Of a DNA stretch of 64,000 nt, positions 8,679-17,637 are shown one piece after another. The stretch spans positions 62,001 through 126,000 of the forward strand of contig CAYUZU010000001.1 in NCBI GenBank assembly GCA_964448675.1, read 5' to 3'. The position numbers were made by a program, and so were the translations under genes. The DNA comes from CAYUZU01 sp964448675. GTDB taxonomy: Bacteria; Planctomycetota; Phycisphaerae; UBA1845; Fen-1342. Each line of letters begins with the position of its first letter. Position 1 is the first letter of the stretch. The notes beneath the pieces are model-generated. The model worked only from the letters and a program-made list of their open reading frames with translations, was not told where the DNA came from and searched no databases.

Positions 8679-10151
8679 ATGAGATTCCGTCTGCACCACC
8701 TCATCTTCATCGGCATGATCCTCGGCGTCTTTGCCGGGCTGGGACTGTGGAAGCTTGAACAGGTCGCCACCCGCAGCGGGGTCCCGCTCGACGCCAGCTT
8801 CGCCGGCCGCTTGTTCGTGCACGCCATGTGGTGGCTCAACCTGTTGGGGCCGACCATCTTCATCAGTGCGCTGAAGATGATCATCGCCCCGCTGATCTTC
8901 GCCAGCATCGTCGCCGGCGTATCGAGCCTGCCCAACATGAAGGAGCTTGGTGCCATCGGCTGGAAGACGCTGGCCTACTATGTCGCCACCACCACGATCG
9001 CCGTCACCATCGGCCTGATCTGCGTGCTTACAATCCGCCCGGGCGAAAGCGCCGCCGGCCAGGAATTGCGCGAACAACGCCGCGCCGAGCTCGAAACGCT
9101 GCAGGCCGAGTATGAGCAGACCACCGGCGACAATGCCCACCGGCCTGATGGCGAACCCACCACCGACTACCTCACATGGATCGCCGAGCAGGAAGGCCGC
9201 CACGTGGCCGCCAGCGGCGAGGGGGACACCTTCGCCCGCATGGCCGGCGCCCGCGACCGCACGCCCGGCGACATGTTCAAGGACGATATCATTCAGCCGC
9301 TGCTGACGAACCCGTTCACATCGCTGGCCGCCAGCCCGCCGAACGCGCTCGGGCTGATCTTTTTCGCGCTGCTGATGGGCATCGCGTGCACGGTCGTCGG
9401 CGAGCCGGCCCGGCCGGTGGTGGAGTTCTTCCAGGGGCTCAACGCGGTGATCCTGCGCGTGACGCACTGGCTGATGTCGATCGCGCCGGTTGCGATTGGC
9501 TGCATCGTGGCCTGGCTCGTCGCAGACAAGGGGCCGATCGTCTTCGTCAACCTCGGCTGGTATTGTGCCACCGTGATCGGCGGCATCCTCATCCATGTCT
9601 GCCTGCTGCTGGCCATCGCGAAGCTGATTGGCGGCATCGGGCCGATTGCCCTGTATCGAGGCATCCGCGAGGCGTGGATGATCGCGTTCACGACGCGTTC
9701 CAGCGCCGCCACGCTGCCCGTGACGATCGCCTGCACCACCGAGAAGCTGCGTGTCTCGCCCAAGGTCGCGAACTTCTCGCTGCCCGTGGGGGCCACGGTC
9801 AACATGGACGGCACCGCCCTGTACGAGGGCGTCGCCGTGATCTTTCTGATCCAGATCTATGGCGGGCTTGACGACGTCACGATCACGATGACCGCGATGG
9901 CGACGTTCCTGATCTTCATCACGGCGGTGCTGGCGTCGGTCGGGGCGGCGGCGGTGCCCGATGCGGGCCTGGTGACGATGGTGCTGGTCGCCAGCGCGGT
10001 CCATCTGCCGATCTACTACATCCCATTGATCTTCGCCGTTGACGCGTTCCTCGACATGTTCCGCACGTCAACGAATGTGCTGGGCGACACGGTCGGCGCG
10101 ATCGTCGTCAACCGGCTGGAGCGGCATCGCCTGGGTGAGGCGCCGGCGTGA
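8679..10151 (+). CDS. Dicarboxylate/amino acid:cation symporter (DAACS family)
   Basis: This 490-residue membrane protein of the GltP/DctA family imports dicarboxylates or acidic amino acids with Na+ or H+. The serine-rich re-entrant loop TRSSAATLPVT and the cation/substrate motif NMDGTALYEG are intact, followed by the expected last two helices. A hydrophilic insertion of about 90 residues (roughly 125-215, Glu/Arg-rich) lies between the early helices and is longer than in E. coli homologues. The start at ATG 8679 has GAGGG six bases upstream; an in-frame GTG lies at 8667. Nothing nearby reveals the substrate. Confidence 0.9.
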   Translation: MRFRLHHLIFIGMILGVFAGLGLWKLEQVATRSGVPLDASFAGRLFVHAMWWLNLLGPTIFISALKMIIAPLIFASIVAGVSSLPNMKELGAIGWKTLAYYVATTTIAVTIGLICVLTIRPGESAAGQELREQRRAELETLQAEYEQTTGDNAHRPDGEPTTDYLTWIAEQEGRHVAASGEGDTFARMAGARDRTPGDMFKDDIIQPLLTNPFTSLAASPPNALGLIFFALLMGIACTVVGEPARPVVEFFQGLNAVILRVTHWLMSIAPVAIGCIVAWLVADKGPIVFVNLGWYCATVIGGILIHVCLLLAIAKLIGGIGPIALYRGIREAWMIAFTTRSSAATLPVTIACTTEKLRVSPKVANFSLPVGATVNMDGTALYEGVAVIFLIQIYGGLDDVTITMTAMATFLIFITAVLASVGAAAVPDAGLVTMVLVASAVHLPIYYIPLIFAVDAFLDMFRTSTNVLGDTVGAIVVNRLERHRLGEAPA

Positions 10152-10172
10152 CGGCTGCGGCTTCAGGCCTCA

Positions 10173-10200
10173 GGCACCAAGTCCGTCACTCCGTCACTCC
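10173..10200 (-). repeat. 28-nt dispersed repeat, copy 2 (inverted)
   Basis: The reverse complement matches 7082-7109 with three differences. It sits in the 42-bp gap between the symporter (plus) and the YwaF-like gene (minus) and runs a few bases into the 3' end of the latter. Confidence 0.55.
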
Positions 10201-10976
10201 CTGCTCCGTCCCTCCCTCCGTTGCTTTCCCACCCAATCCGCGACAAGGAACGGCAGGTACAGCCCGTGGATCATCACCGTCCCGAACGCCGCCAGGCCCA
10301 GCAGCGCCCAAGGCCACGGGCCGAACGCGTCGTAGAGGGTCGGGTTTTGCGGCGGGCCGAGCAGGTACATGTAATTCGCCCCCGTCAGGGCGTCAAACGC
10401 GAACACCACCAGCCCCGCCCCCAGGGTAATCACCCACGCCCGCGGGGCGGAGTCCGGCCGCGGACGCATTCCGAGCCCCAGCATCATCACCGCCACGCCG
10501 ACGATGATCGAACCGTGCGTGATGAAGTAGCGAATGCAGCTCAGACCGGGAAAGGTGTCGACCGTGTCCGGCGTGACCAGTGCCTGTGTCGTGCCGCCGA
10601 CGCCCCAGTAGTACGACAGCTCGAAGCAGCGTTGCCAGAGCATCGTGCCGCGCGGCGGACTGGCCCCCAGCCCGAACAACGCTGCGGCCACGACAAACAA
10701 CCCGACGTCACAAAGATGTAACGGCAGCGACTCCTGCACCGACCAGGTGCCGATCACGAGCTGGTGCACCTGCGAGAAGACCACCGCCGCAATCACGACC
10801 GCCCCCAGGCTCCAGCAGACCCGGCGTCGAACCACGTGTTCGTGCCGCCCGCCGCGCGTGCGGCGCAGCGCGACCGCCAGCACGATGCTGACCAGCGCCA
10901 CCAGCGCCAGTGCGGTCAGGTGCTGCGGCTCGCCGATGACGACCGAATCGCCGAGGATGGGCACGGCCCGGATCAT
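10194..10976 (-). CDS. YwaF-like integral membrane protein (TIGR02206 family)
   Basis: A start at ATG 10976 gives 260 residues with about seven hydrophobic helices. Family-typical motifs include SLPLHLCD, SYYWGVGGTTQALVTPD and TGANYMYL. The family is a widespread conserved membrane protein of unknown biochemical role. An upstream extension of the same frame is open but Pro/Ser-rich and overlaps the neighbouring gene region, so the internal ATG is preferred even though no good Shine-Dalgarno precedes it. The gene follows the TLFGG-repeat protein by 49 bp on the same strand. Confidence 0.8.
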   Translation of the reverse strand: MIRAVPILGDSVVIGEPQHLTALALVALVSIVLAVALRRTRGGRHEHVVRRRVCWSLGAVVIAAVVFSQVHQLVIGTWSVQESLPLHLCDVGLFVVAAALFGLGASPPRGTMLWQRCFELSYYWGVGGTTQALVTPDTVDTFPGLSCIRYFITHGSIIVGVAVMMLGLGMRPRPDSAPRAWVITLGAGLVVFAFDALTGANYMYLLGPPQNPTLYDAFGPWPWALLGLAAFGTVMIHGLYLPFLVADWVGKQRREGRSRE

Positions 10977-11025
10977 GATGGGGGTATCGTGGGCGAACAC
11001 CCCCGGTCCGGCAACGGGGAAACCG

Positions 11026-11553
11026 CTAGCGGGCGGCGAGGGTGGTGGCAGCGGCGGCCCGGCGGACGGCGCCGAGCCGCTGGGCGCCCTTCTGTCCGAT
11101 GGCCAGCGCAATCGACGACGTCACTTCCTCGGGAACGTTGCCCATGTGCTTCTGCATGCTGAGGTCGTCGAGCTCGGCGTCCTCGCTCGGCAGCTCGTTG
11201 GCGTCGAAGCCGCCGAACAGCGTGATGGAGTGTACCGGCAGCGAGCCGACCCCATCGGTGTCGGCGACGAAACGGTCCCAGTCCGCAAGGGTGAGCGAGC
11301 CGTCTTCCAGGGCGTCGCAAAGTGCAACGTATTCCTGTGTAACGGTGGGCCAGGAGATCTCCGCGCCGCCGAACAGGGTGATGACGACGAACTTTCCGCC
11401 GTCGCCGATCTTGGCGTTCTTCTGGCGGAGCTCGACGATCTGCCGGGCGACGGGCTGGCGGTGCAGCTCGGTCCCGCCGAAGATCGTCACGTGCACCCCC
11501 CCTTGGGGGTTGAGCTGGTGCCCTGCTGCGCCGAATACGCTCAGGCTGGACAT
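11026..11553 (-). CDS. Small protein with repeated (I/T)LFGG beta motifs, LiaF-like
   Basis: The 175-residue protein has a strong ribosome site (GGAGGT, five bases before ATG 11553). It carries a repeated strand motif: SVFGAAG, VTIFGGTEL, VITLFGGAEI and ITLFGGFDA. This resembles the C-terminal domain of LiaF-type cell-envelope stress proteins, where such strands build a right-handed beta structure. There are no membrane helices. The C-terminal 30 residues are Ala-rich. It precedes the YwaF-like membrane gene and may act with it at the envelope. Function not established. Confidence 0.6.
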   Translation of the reverse strand: MSSLSVFGAAGHQLNPQGGVHVTIFGGTELHRQPVARQIVELRQKNAKIGDGGKFVVITLFGGAEISWPTVTQEYVALCDALEDGSLTLADWDRFVADTDGVGSLPVHSITLFGGFDANELPSEDAELDDLSMQKHMGNVPEEVTSSIALAIGQKGAQRLGAVRRAAAATTLAAR

Positions 11554-11891
11554 GCCGTACCTCCACTGGGCCTTGCCGGTTGTGTCTGGCCATGAGGGGA
11601 TTCGCCCCGCGGCCACGAATATTGTCGCCGGAATCGTCCGCGGTGGCGAGGCCGGCGGCCGGTGGGGCGGCCCGGGCGGGCGGTTCCGAACTACTGCCTG
11701 CGGCGACGGTTAGGTGGCAGTTGCGACCCCCGCGCACCTGTCGCATTGCGGTGGAGCGCGGTACAATTCCCGCTGGTCGTGCACCCGGAAAAGAATGCCG
11801 GCGGGGATGCTTCCCGGAGCTGGTCGAGCCGGCGGTGGGTCGTACGCGTGGCGCGGCGACGGCCGGGTGTGTGCAGGCCGATGGAGCCAGG
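11554..11891 (+). other. Divergent intergenic region upstream of gyrA
   Basis: These 338 bases separate the minus-strand TLFGG gene from gyrA. A -10-like TACAAT lies at 11762-11767 without a good -35, giving a possible leader of about 120 nt. The gyrA frame stays open back to 11580, but the translated sequence is low-complexity Arg/Ala/Gly and does not match GyrA. No riboswitch or small gene was recognised. Confidence 0.4.
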
Positions 11892-14549
11892 ATGAGCGAA
11901 ATCGAGACACCGCAAAGTCAGGACATTCCGACGCCCATCTCGCGCGAGATGGAGGAGTCGTATCTTACGTACGCCATGAGCGTGATCATGGCGCGGGCGC
12001 TGCCCGACGTGCGCGACGGGCTCAAGCCGTCGCAGCGCCGTATTCTCGTGGCGATGCACGATCTGAACCTCGGGCCGCGCGCCAAGCACCGCAAGTGCGC
12101 CAAGATCGCCGGCGATACCAGCGGCAACTATCACCCGCACGGCGAGGGCGTGATCTATCCCACGCTGGTGCGCCTCGGGCAGGAATGGAGCATGCGGCAC
12201 CTGCTCGTCGATCCGCAGGGCAACTTCGGCAGCATCGACGGCGATCCGCCCGCGGCCATGCGTTACACCGAGGCCCGCATGGCCGGCCCCGCCGAAGAGA
12301 TGCTGCAGGACATCGAGCGCGAGACGGTCGATTTCGAGGACAACTACGACGGGACGCGGAAAGAGCCCGTCGTGCTGCCGGCGAAGTTCCCGAACCTGCT
12401 CGTCAACGGGTCGGAAGGCATCGCCGTCGGCATGGCCACGCGCCTGCCGCCGCACAATCTCAACGAAATCTGCGATGCCACCATCGCCTACATGGACAAC
12501 AAAGAGATCACGATCGGCGAGTTGATGAAGATCGTGCCGGGGCCCGACTTCCCCACGGGCGGGGTGATCTGCGGGGCGGAGGGAGTGCGCGAGGCGTACG
12601 AGACCGGGCGCGGGTCGATGGTGGTGCGCGGCAAGATGCACACCGAGGAGGGCAAGGGCGGCCGCATCCACATCGTGGTCGACGAGATTCCCTATGGTGT
12701 GCTGCTGCCGACGATCAAGGACCGCCTGCTCGACCACGTGCAGAACGGCACGATCAAGGGGATCGACGACATCCGCGACGAATCGGGTCGCAAGCAGATG
12801 GTGCGCCTGGTCATCGTGCTCAAGAAGGACGCCAACGTCCAGGTCGTGCAGAACCAGCTCTGGAAGTACACCCCGCTGCAGAGCTCGATCTACATCGTGA
12901 GTATCGTGCTGGTCAACCGGGTGCCCAAGACGCTGAGCCTGAAGCAGCTCATCGCGCACTTCGTCGATCACCGGGTCGACGTGATCCGCCGTCGGACGCA
13001 GTTCCTGCTGCGCAAGGCGCGGCAGCGGGCCCACGTGCTGGAAGGCCTGATCCTGGCGGTGGCCGACATCGACGAGATTATCCAGCTCATCAAGGAGTCG
13101 CCCGACGTCGACACCGCGCGGCAGCGCCTGATGGACAAGGTGCTGCGGCTCAGCGAGCAGGCCACGGTGCGGCGCTTGCTGCCGGAGGTCTTCGTGCGGC
13201 GGGTGACCAACGAGGACCAGCACCTGACGCGGACGCAGGCCGACGCCATCCTCGCGATGCAGCTGCGCCGGCTGACCGGGCTGGAGATCGAGCAGCTCGC
13301 CAAGGAATACACCGGCCTCGTCGAGCAGATCGAGGGGTACGAGCTGATCCTGGCCGACGAGCGGCGCGTGCTCGACATCATCGCCGAGGACCTGCAGGAA
13401 CTGAAGGACAAGTACGGCGAGCCCCGGCGGACCGAGATCACGGCGCCGGTCGGCTCGTTCGACATGGAGCAGCTCGTGCAGCGCGAAGACGTCGTCGTCA
13501 CCGTCTCGCACGAGGGCTACATCAAGCGCGTGCCCCTGAGCACCTATCGGGCGCAGGGCCGCGGCGGGCGCGGCATTCGCGGCACCGAGGCCAAGAACGG
13601 CGACTTCATCGAGCAGATGCGCGTCTGCTCCACGCACGACTACCTCCTGGTCTTCACCAACCGCGGACGCGTGTACTGGTCGCGCGTGTACGACATTCCC
13701 AACCTGTCGCGCACCAGCCGCGGCCGTTCGCTGGCCAACGTGCTGACGATGCAGCCCAACGAGCGGCACATGGCCGTCCTGTCGATCAAGCGCTTCGAGG
13801 AGAGCTTCGTCTTTTTCGCGACCGAAAAGGGCGTCGTGAAGAAGACGCCGCTGGCGGCGTATTCGAACCCACGCCCCAGCGGCATCCAGGCGATCACGCT
13901 GGATCCTGACGACGCGCTGATCAAGGTCTCGCTCACCACCGGCGACGACGAGGTCGTCCTCGGCACGCGCGGTGGCATGGCGTGCCGCTTCAACGAGAAC
14001 GACGTGCGGGCCATGGGCCGCACGGCGCGCGGCGTGCGCGGCATCAACCTGTCGCGCGACGACCGCGTCGTCGACATGGTCGTGATTCGGCCCGGCATGA
14101 GCGTGCTGACCGTCTGCGAGCGCGGCTTCGGCAAGCGCACACAGGTCGACGAATACCGCCTGACCAGGCGTGGCGGCAAGGGCGTGATCAACGTGCGCGT
14201 CACGGAGAAGAACGGCCCGGTCGTCGCGCTGCGCGCCGTCAGTGACGAGGACTCGCTGATCCTGATCACCGCCACGGGAAACCTGCTGCGCATGGAGGTC
14301 GACCAACTGCGCGCGATCGGCCGCGCGACGCAGGGTGTGCGTATGATCCGCGTTCAGGAAGAAGACAAGGTCGTGGCGGTCGCCCGCATGATGGGCGCCA
14401 AGGAAGAACGCGAGATCGACGCGGCGGCAGAGGATGTCGACGGCGCGGTGCCACCAGCGGAAGCTCCCGACGAAACCGCGCCTGCCGAACCGCCGGAAGA
14501 TATCCACGACGAGGACGAGCGTGACACGGACACGCCGCCCGATGGCTAG
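11892..14549 (+). CDS. gyrA: DNA gyrase subunit A
   Basis: This 885-residue type II topoisomerase subunit breaks and rejoins DNA together with GyrB to introduce negative supercoils. The catalytic Tyr is Y125 in AAMRYTEARM. The breakage-reunion domain spans about residues 15-500, and the C-terminal beta-pinwheel carries the GyrA box TRRGGKG (first residue Thr instead of Gln). The quinolone-determining region reads YHPHGEGVIYPTLV: Gly replaces the E. coli S83 position and Pro replaces D87. The C-terminus is a long acidic tail. ATG 11892 was chosen because GyrA homology begins there. A lipoprotein gene follows 10 bp downstream. No gyrB is in view. Confidence 0.97.
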   Translation: MSEIETPQSQDIPTPISREMEESYLTYAMSVIMARALPDVRDGLKPSQRRILVAMHDLNLGPRAKHRKCAKIAGDTSGNYHPHGEGVIYPTLVRLGQEWSMRHLLVDPQGNFGSIDGDPPAAMRYTEARMAGPAEEMLQDIERETVDFEDNYDGTRKEPVVLPAKFPNLLVNGSEGIAVGMATRLPPHNLNEICDATIAYMDNKEITIGELMKIVPGPDFPTGGVICGAEGVREAYETGRGSMVVRGKMHTEEGKGGRIHIVVDEIPYGVLLPTIKDRLLDHVQNGTIKGIDDIRDESGRKQMVRLVIVLKKDANVQVVQNQLWKYTPLQSSIYIVSIVLVNRVPKTLSLKQLIAHFVDHRVDVIRRRTQFLLRKARQRAHVLEGLILAVADIDEIIQLIKESPDVDTARQRLMDKVLRLSEQATVRRLLPEVFVRRVTNEDQHLTRTQADAILAMQLRRLTGLEIEQLAKEYTGLVEQIEGYELILADERRVLDIIAEDLQELKDKYGEPRRTEITAPVGSFDMEQLVQREDVVVTVSHEGYIKRVPLSTYRAQGRGGRGIRGTEAKNGDFIEQMRVCSTHDYLLVFTNRGRVYWSRVYDIPNLSRTSRGRSLANVLTMQPNERHMAVLSIKRFEESFVFFATEKGVVKKTPLAAYSNPRPSGIQAITLDPDDALIKVSLTTGDDEVVLGTRGGMACRFNENDVRAMGRTARGVRGINLSRDDRVVDMVVIRPGMSVLTVCERGFGKRTQVDEYRLTRRGGKGVINVRVTEKNGPVVALRAVSDEDSLILITATGNLLRMEVDQLRAIGRATQGVRMIRVQEEDKVVAVARMMGAKEEREIDAAAEDVDGAVPPAEAPDETAPAEPPEDIHDEDERDTDTPPDG

Positions 14550-14559
14550 AGGAGAAGCT

Positions 14560-15102
14560 ATGAAACGAGTGTGCGCGTGTCTCGTGCTGGGGCTGGTTGC
14601 GCTGTCGGGCGGATGCCCGCAGCCGGACGACACGTCGGTGCCCGATCCGACCAACCTGGATCTGATGAACCAGGCCGAGGGACTGGTGCAGGCGGATTAT
14701 CCGCGGGCCCTGCTCATCGAGCAGAACGGGGCGCCGTCTTCGGGCAGTGCCATGACGGCGGCGAACATCGACAGCTGGCTGTTCGTGTTCGTGGACGACA
14801 TCGAAGCCGAGACGCCGGGCACGGTGTTGCTCGTGTACGCCGGCGGGCGTTTCCGTGATCCGGTTCGCATGGAGCAGACCTGGACCGGGACGGTGTACGA
14901 ACGGCTGCCGCGCGTCCTCACGCTGGAGGCCGCCGTGGCGCTGATGCGGGCCGCCGGCTACCCGGACGCCTTCACGGCGGTCAGCCTGCGAAAGGCAGCC
15001 GCCGACCCGCAGCCGGCCGAGGCGCAATACGCCTTCGCCCAGGCGGAGCGGTTTGTCCTGGTCGGCGCCCGGACCGGCACCGTCAGTGAGGAGGTCCGCT
15101 GA
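14560..15102 (+). CDS. Lipoprotein of unknown function
   Basis: This 180-residue protein starts at ATG 14560 with GAGGAG seven bases upstream. The signal peptide ends in the lipobox LSGGC, so lipid attachment at the Cys is expected. The remainder (motifs DSWLFVFVDDIE, LLVYAGGRFRDP) has no recognised domain. It begins 10 bp after gyrA, suggesting a shared transcript, and a strong hairpin follows its stop codon. Functional linkage to gyrase is not implied. Confidence 0.75.
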   Translation: MKRVCACLVLGLVALSGGCPQPDDTSVPDPTNLDLMNQAEGLVQADYPRALLIEQNGAPSSGSAMTAANIDSWLFVFVDDIEAETPGTVLLVYAGGRFRDPVRMEQTWTGTVYERLPRVLTLEAAVALMRAAGYPDAFTAVSLRKAAADPQPAEAQYAFAQAERFVLVGARTGTVSEEVR

Positions 15103-15141
15103 GCCGGCCCGGTTGCACCGACAACGGCTTTTCGCTTAGGC

Positions 15142-15182
15142 TGCCCATTCGATCACACGCTGATCGAATGGGCATTGTTATT
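15142..15182 (+). terminator. Strong hairpin terminator after the gyrA-lipoprotein unit
   Basis: A perfect 14-bp stem (TGCCCATTCGATCA, 15142-15155, with 15161-15174) with a five-base loop is followed by TTGTTATT. It lies 39 bp after the lipoprotein stop. Confidence 0.8.
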
Positions 15183-15219
15183 CAATGGCGGACATTCACG
15201 AACTCAGGAAGGTGATGGC

Positions 15220-16428
15220 ATGAAGCGATACGCGATGATGCTGGCCGCGGTACTGGCGCTGACGAGCGTGACGGCGTCGCTGGCGCAGCAGTCCGGCGAC
15301 GAGAAGCAAGCCATGAAGAAGCTCGAGAAGCTGCTCAAGGAAAAGGACCAGCAGGCGGAGAAGGAGAAGCAGGACGACAAGCAGGAAGAGCCGAAGGCGG
15401 GCGAGGGGCTGGTTCCGCGCGTGAAGATCGCGACCTCGCTTGGCGACATCGTGCTGGACCTCAACGGCAAGAAGGCGCCCATCACCGTGCAGAACTTCCT
15501 GGACTACGCCGACGCCGACTTCTACCAGGGCACGGTCTTTCACCGCGTGATGGCGAACTTCATGATCCAGGCGGGGCAGTTCACGCCGGAACTGGAGAAG
15601 AAGACCGAGGGGCTCGAGCCGGCGATTCTGAACGAATGGCAGAATGGCCTGACCAACGACCGCGGCACCATCGCCATGGCGCGCACGCAGGCGCCCGACA
15701 GCGCCCAGGCTCAGTTCTTCATCAACGTCGTCGACAACGACAACCTCGACAAGCCCATCAGCGGCGGTGCCGGCTATGCCGTGTTCGGCAAGGTCGTTGA
15801 CGGCATGGATGTCGTCGACAAGATCCGCCAGGTCGAGACGCACGTCGACCCCAAGCTGCCCATGGGCAAGGTCGTCCCGGTCGAGCCCGTCGTGATCAAG
15901 GACGTCACCGTCGTGCGGGCGTGCGACCGCAAGGCCCTCGCGGCCGCGGCGGAGAAGAAGAAGACCCAGATCGAGAAGGACCGCCGGGAGGCGGCCGAGC
16001 GCGAGGCCCGCGCGGCGGCCGAACGCGCGGAGAAGGAGGCCGCCATGGTCGAAGAGTTCATCGCCAAGACCGAAGCCGAAACCGGCAAGGAGTTCCAGCA
16101 GACCGACTCCGGCCTGCGCTACCTCGTGCTGGAAGAGGGCGATGGTGCGTCGCCCGGCCCGACCGACCGCGTCAAGGTGCACTACACCGGGACGTTCGTC
16201 GACGGCAAGGAGTTCGACAGTTCCCATCGCCGCGGCCAGCCGGCCCAGTTCCCGCTCAACGGCGTGATCAGTTGCTGGCAGGAAGCCGTGGGGATGATGA
16301 AGGTCGGCGGCAAGTGGAAGATCATCTGTCCGCCGGACATCGCCTATGGCGAGCGCGGCCGCGGTCCGATCCCCGGCAACGCAACACTGATCTTCGACGT
16401 CGAGCTGTTGGATATCGTCGGCGGCTGA
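15220..16428 (+). CDS. Cyclophilin-FKBP fusion peptidyl-prolyl isomerase (exported)
   Basis: The 402-residue protein joins two unrelated prolyl isomerase folds. A signal peptide (about 1-22) is followed by a Lys/Glu-rich coil, a cyclophilin domain (about 66-234) with TVFHRVMANFMIQAG and QAQFFIN, a charged Ala/Glu/Lys helix (about 238-285), and an FKBP domain (about 290-402) with VKVHYTGTFVDGKEFDSS and IPGNATLIFDVELL. Both active-site regions look intact. Such enzymes speed cis-trans proline isomerisation and act as chaperones for exported proteins. GGAAGG lies before ATG 15220. It is preceded by a terminator, so it is probably transcribed alone. Confidence 0.9.
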   Translation: MKRYAMMLAAVLALTSVTASLAQQSGDEKQAMKKLEKLLKEKDQQAEKEKQDDKQEEPKAGEGLVPRVKIATSLGDIVLDLNGKKAPITVQNFLDYADADFYQGTVFHRVMANFMIQAGQFTPELEKKTEGLEPAILNEWQNGLTNDRGTIAMARTQAPDSAQAQFFINVVDNDNLDKPISGGAGYAVFGKVVDGMDVVDKIRQVETHVDPKLPMGKVVPVEPVVIKDVTVVRACDRKALAAAAEKKKTQIEKDRREAAEREARAAAERAEKEAAMVEEFIAKTEAETGKEFQQTDSGLRYLVLEEGDGASPGPTDRVKVHYTGTFVDGKEFDSSHRRGQPAQFPLNGVISCWQEAVGMMKVGGKWKIICPPDIAYGERGRGPIPGNATLIFDVELLDIVGG

Positions 16429-16446
16429 GGCAGCGTGCCGCCGGGT

Positions 16447-17637
16447 TCAGCCCCCGCTCACTTCCGCGATGAGCACCGTGATGTCATCGGCCGGGTGCAG
16501 GGAGCCTTCGCGCCCGTCCAGGTGCTCCTCGATTGCGCGGACCATGTCGGCCGCGGACAGCGGGGCCCACGCCTGCAGGTTCGGCGTATAGGTGGCGTAG
16601 GCGGCGTCCTCGTGCGGCATGATGAAGACGTCCTCGATCCCGTCCGTGTACAGCAGCAGCTTGTCACCGGGGTCGAGCGTGACTTGCGTCTGCTCGAACT
16701 CGGCGGGGATGTCGGCCAGCCCCAGCAGGCTCCCCTCGACGCGCAATTCGTCGATGCGGCCGTCGGGCGTGATGCGCAGCGTGTAGGGATGCCCCGCGCG
16801 CGCCGTCAGCAGCGCATTGCTGCGCGTGTCGATGATTGCGTATGACGCCGTCACGAACTGGCAGTTCGGCAGCCGCTGCCGCACAAGGCTGTTGTTGAGA
16901 TTGTCCAGTGCTTCGCGCGGGCTCAGGATCGAATAGGCGTTGCCGTCGATGCGCTTCGCGACCAGCGCCTGCCGCAGAAACATCGTCAGCAGCCCCGCCG
17001 CCACGCCGTGGCCCATCGCGTCCGCGACAAACAAACCCAGGTGGTGCTCGTCGATGCGGAACACGTCGTACATGTCGCCGCTGACCCAACTCGCCGGCCG
17101 GTAGACCGCGTGGAAATGGTACGGCGGCACCTGCGGCAGCTTGCGCGGCAGGAAGTCCTGTTGCAGCCGCCCGGCCAGGCGCATCTCCTGGTCGATCTCG
17201 CTGAAGTAGTGGTTGAGTTGCTCGCCGAGGCGCTGCAGGTGCTCGAGCTCCCGTTCGAAGCCACGCACGAGCGGCGCGTAGCGCGCGAGCGTGCCGATCT
17301 TGCCGACGATCTCGTCCAGGCTGACGTCCGCCCCGAGCAGCTCGGTCAGCGGCCCGGCACTGGATCGGATCGCCTCGCCCGCCCCCCAGACCAGCGTGCC
17401 GATCCGCTGCCGCTTGAGTTCGTCGACCAGCCCTCGCGCAGCGTCCGCCTGGCTGGTGCCCAGGGGCGCATCCAGCAGCAGCACCGCGATGCGATCCTCG
17501 AACACGCCACCCCCCTTGACGCCCGCATTCAGCTCCAGGCGCCGCGCCGTCAGGCCGCGCTCGGCCAGACGCTGCTCGAGTTGGTCGGCCCGCGTGGGGG
17601 CGGCGTCATACAGCAGGATGGACGGTGCGTTGGGCAC
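16447..17637 (-). CDS. PP2C/SpoIIE-type serine phosphatase with N-terminal receiver-like domain
   Basis: At the preferred GTG start (17637) the protein has 396 residues. An N-terminal receiver-like region (SILLYDAAP, then VLLLDAPLG) lacks the usual acidic pair and may be a pseudo-receiver. A coiled linker (about 130-170) leads to an RsbU/SpoIIE phosphatase domain with metal-binding motifs VSGDMYDVF, DAMGHGVAAG, LLLYTDGIEDV and DDITVL. Such enzymes dephosphorylate anti-anti-sigma factors in partner-switching pathways. No STAS or anti-sigma partner is adjacent. The frame stays open to ATG 17748 and 17817, so the exact start is uncertain. GGAGGA precedes the GTG at about 11 bases. Confidence 0.8.
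   Translation of the reverse strand: MPNAPSILLYDAAPTRADQLEQRLAERGLTARRLELNAGVKGGGVFEDRIAVLLLDAPLGTSQADAARGLVDELKRQRIGTLVWGAGEAIRSSAGPLTELLGADVSLDEIVGKIGTLARYAPLVRGFERELEHLQRLGEQLNHYFSEIDQEMRLAGRLQQDFLPRKLPQVPPYHFHAVYRPASWVSGDMYDVFRIDEHHLGLFVADAMGHGVAAGLLTMFLRQALVAKRIDGNAYSILSPREALDNLNNSLVRQRLPNCQFVTASYAIIDTRSNALLTARAGHPYTLRITPDGRIDELRVEGSLLGLADIPAEFEQTQVTLDPGDKLLLYTDGIEDVFIMPHEDAAYATYTPNLQAWAPLSAADMVRAIEEHLDGREGSLHPADDITVLIAEVSGG

Noticed and set aside
11691..14654. A 987-codon open frame antisense to gyrA
   Set aside because: The codon bias of a high-GC gene keeps the opposite strand open. The translation is His/Asp/Arg-rich with no recognisable domain, while gyrA on the plus strand is certain.
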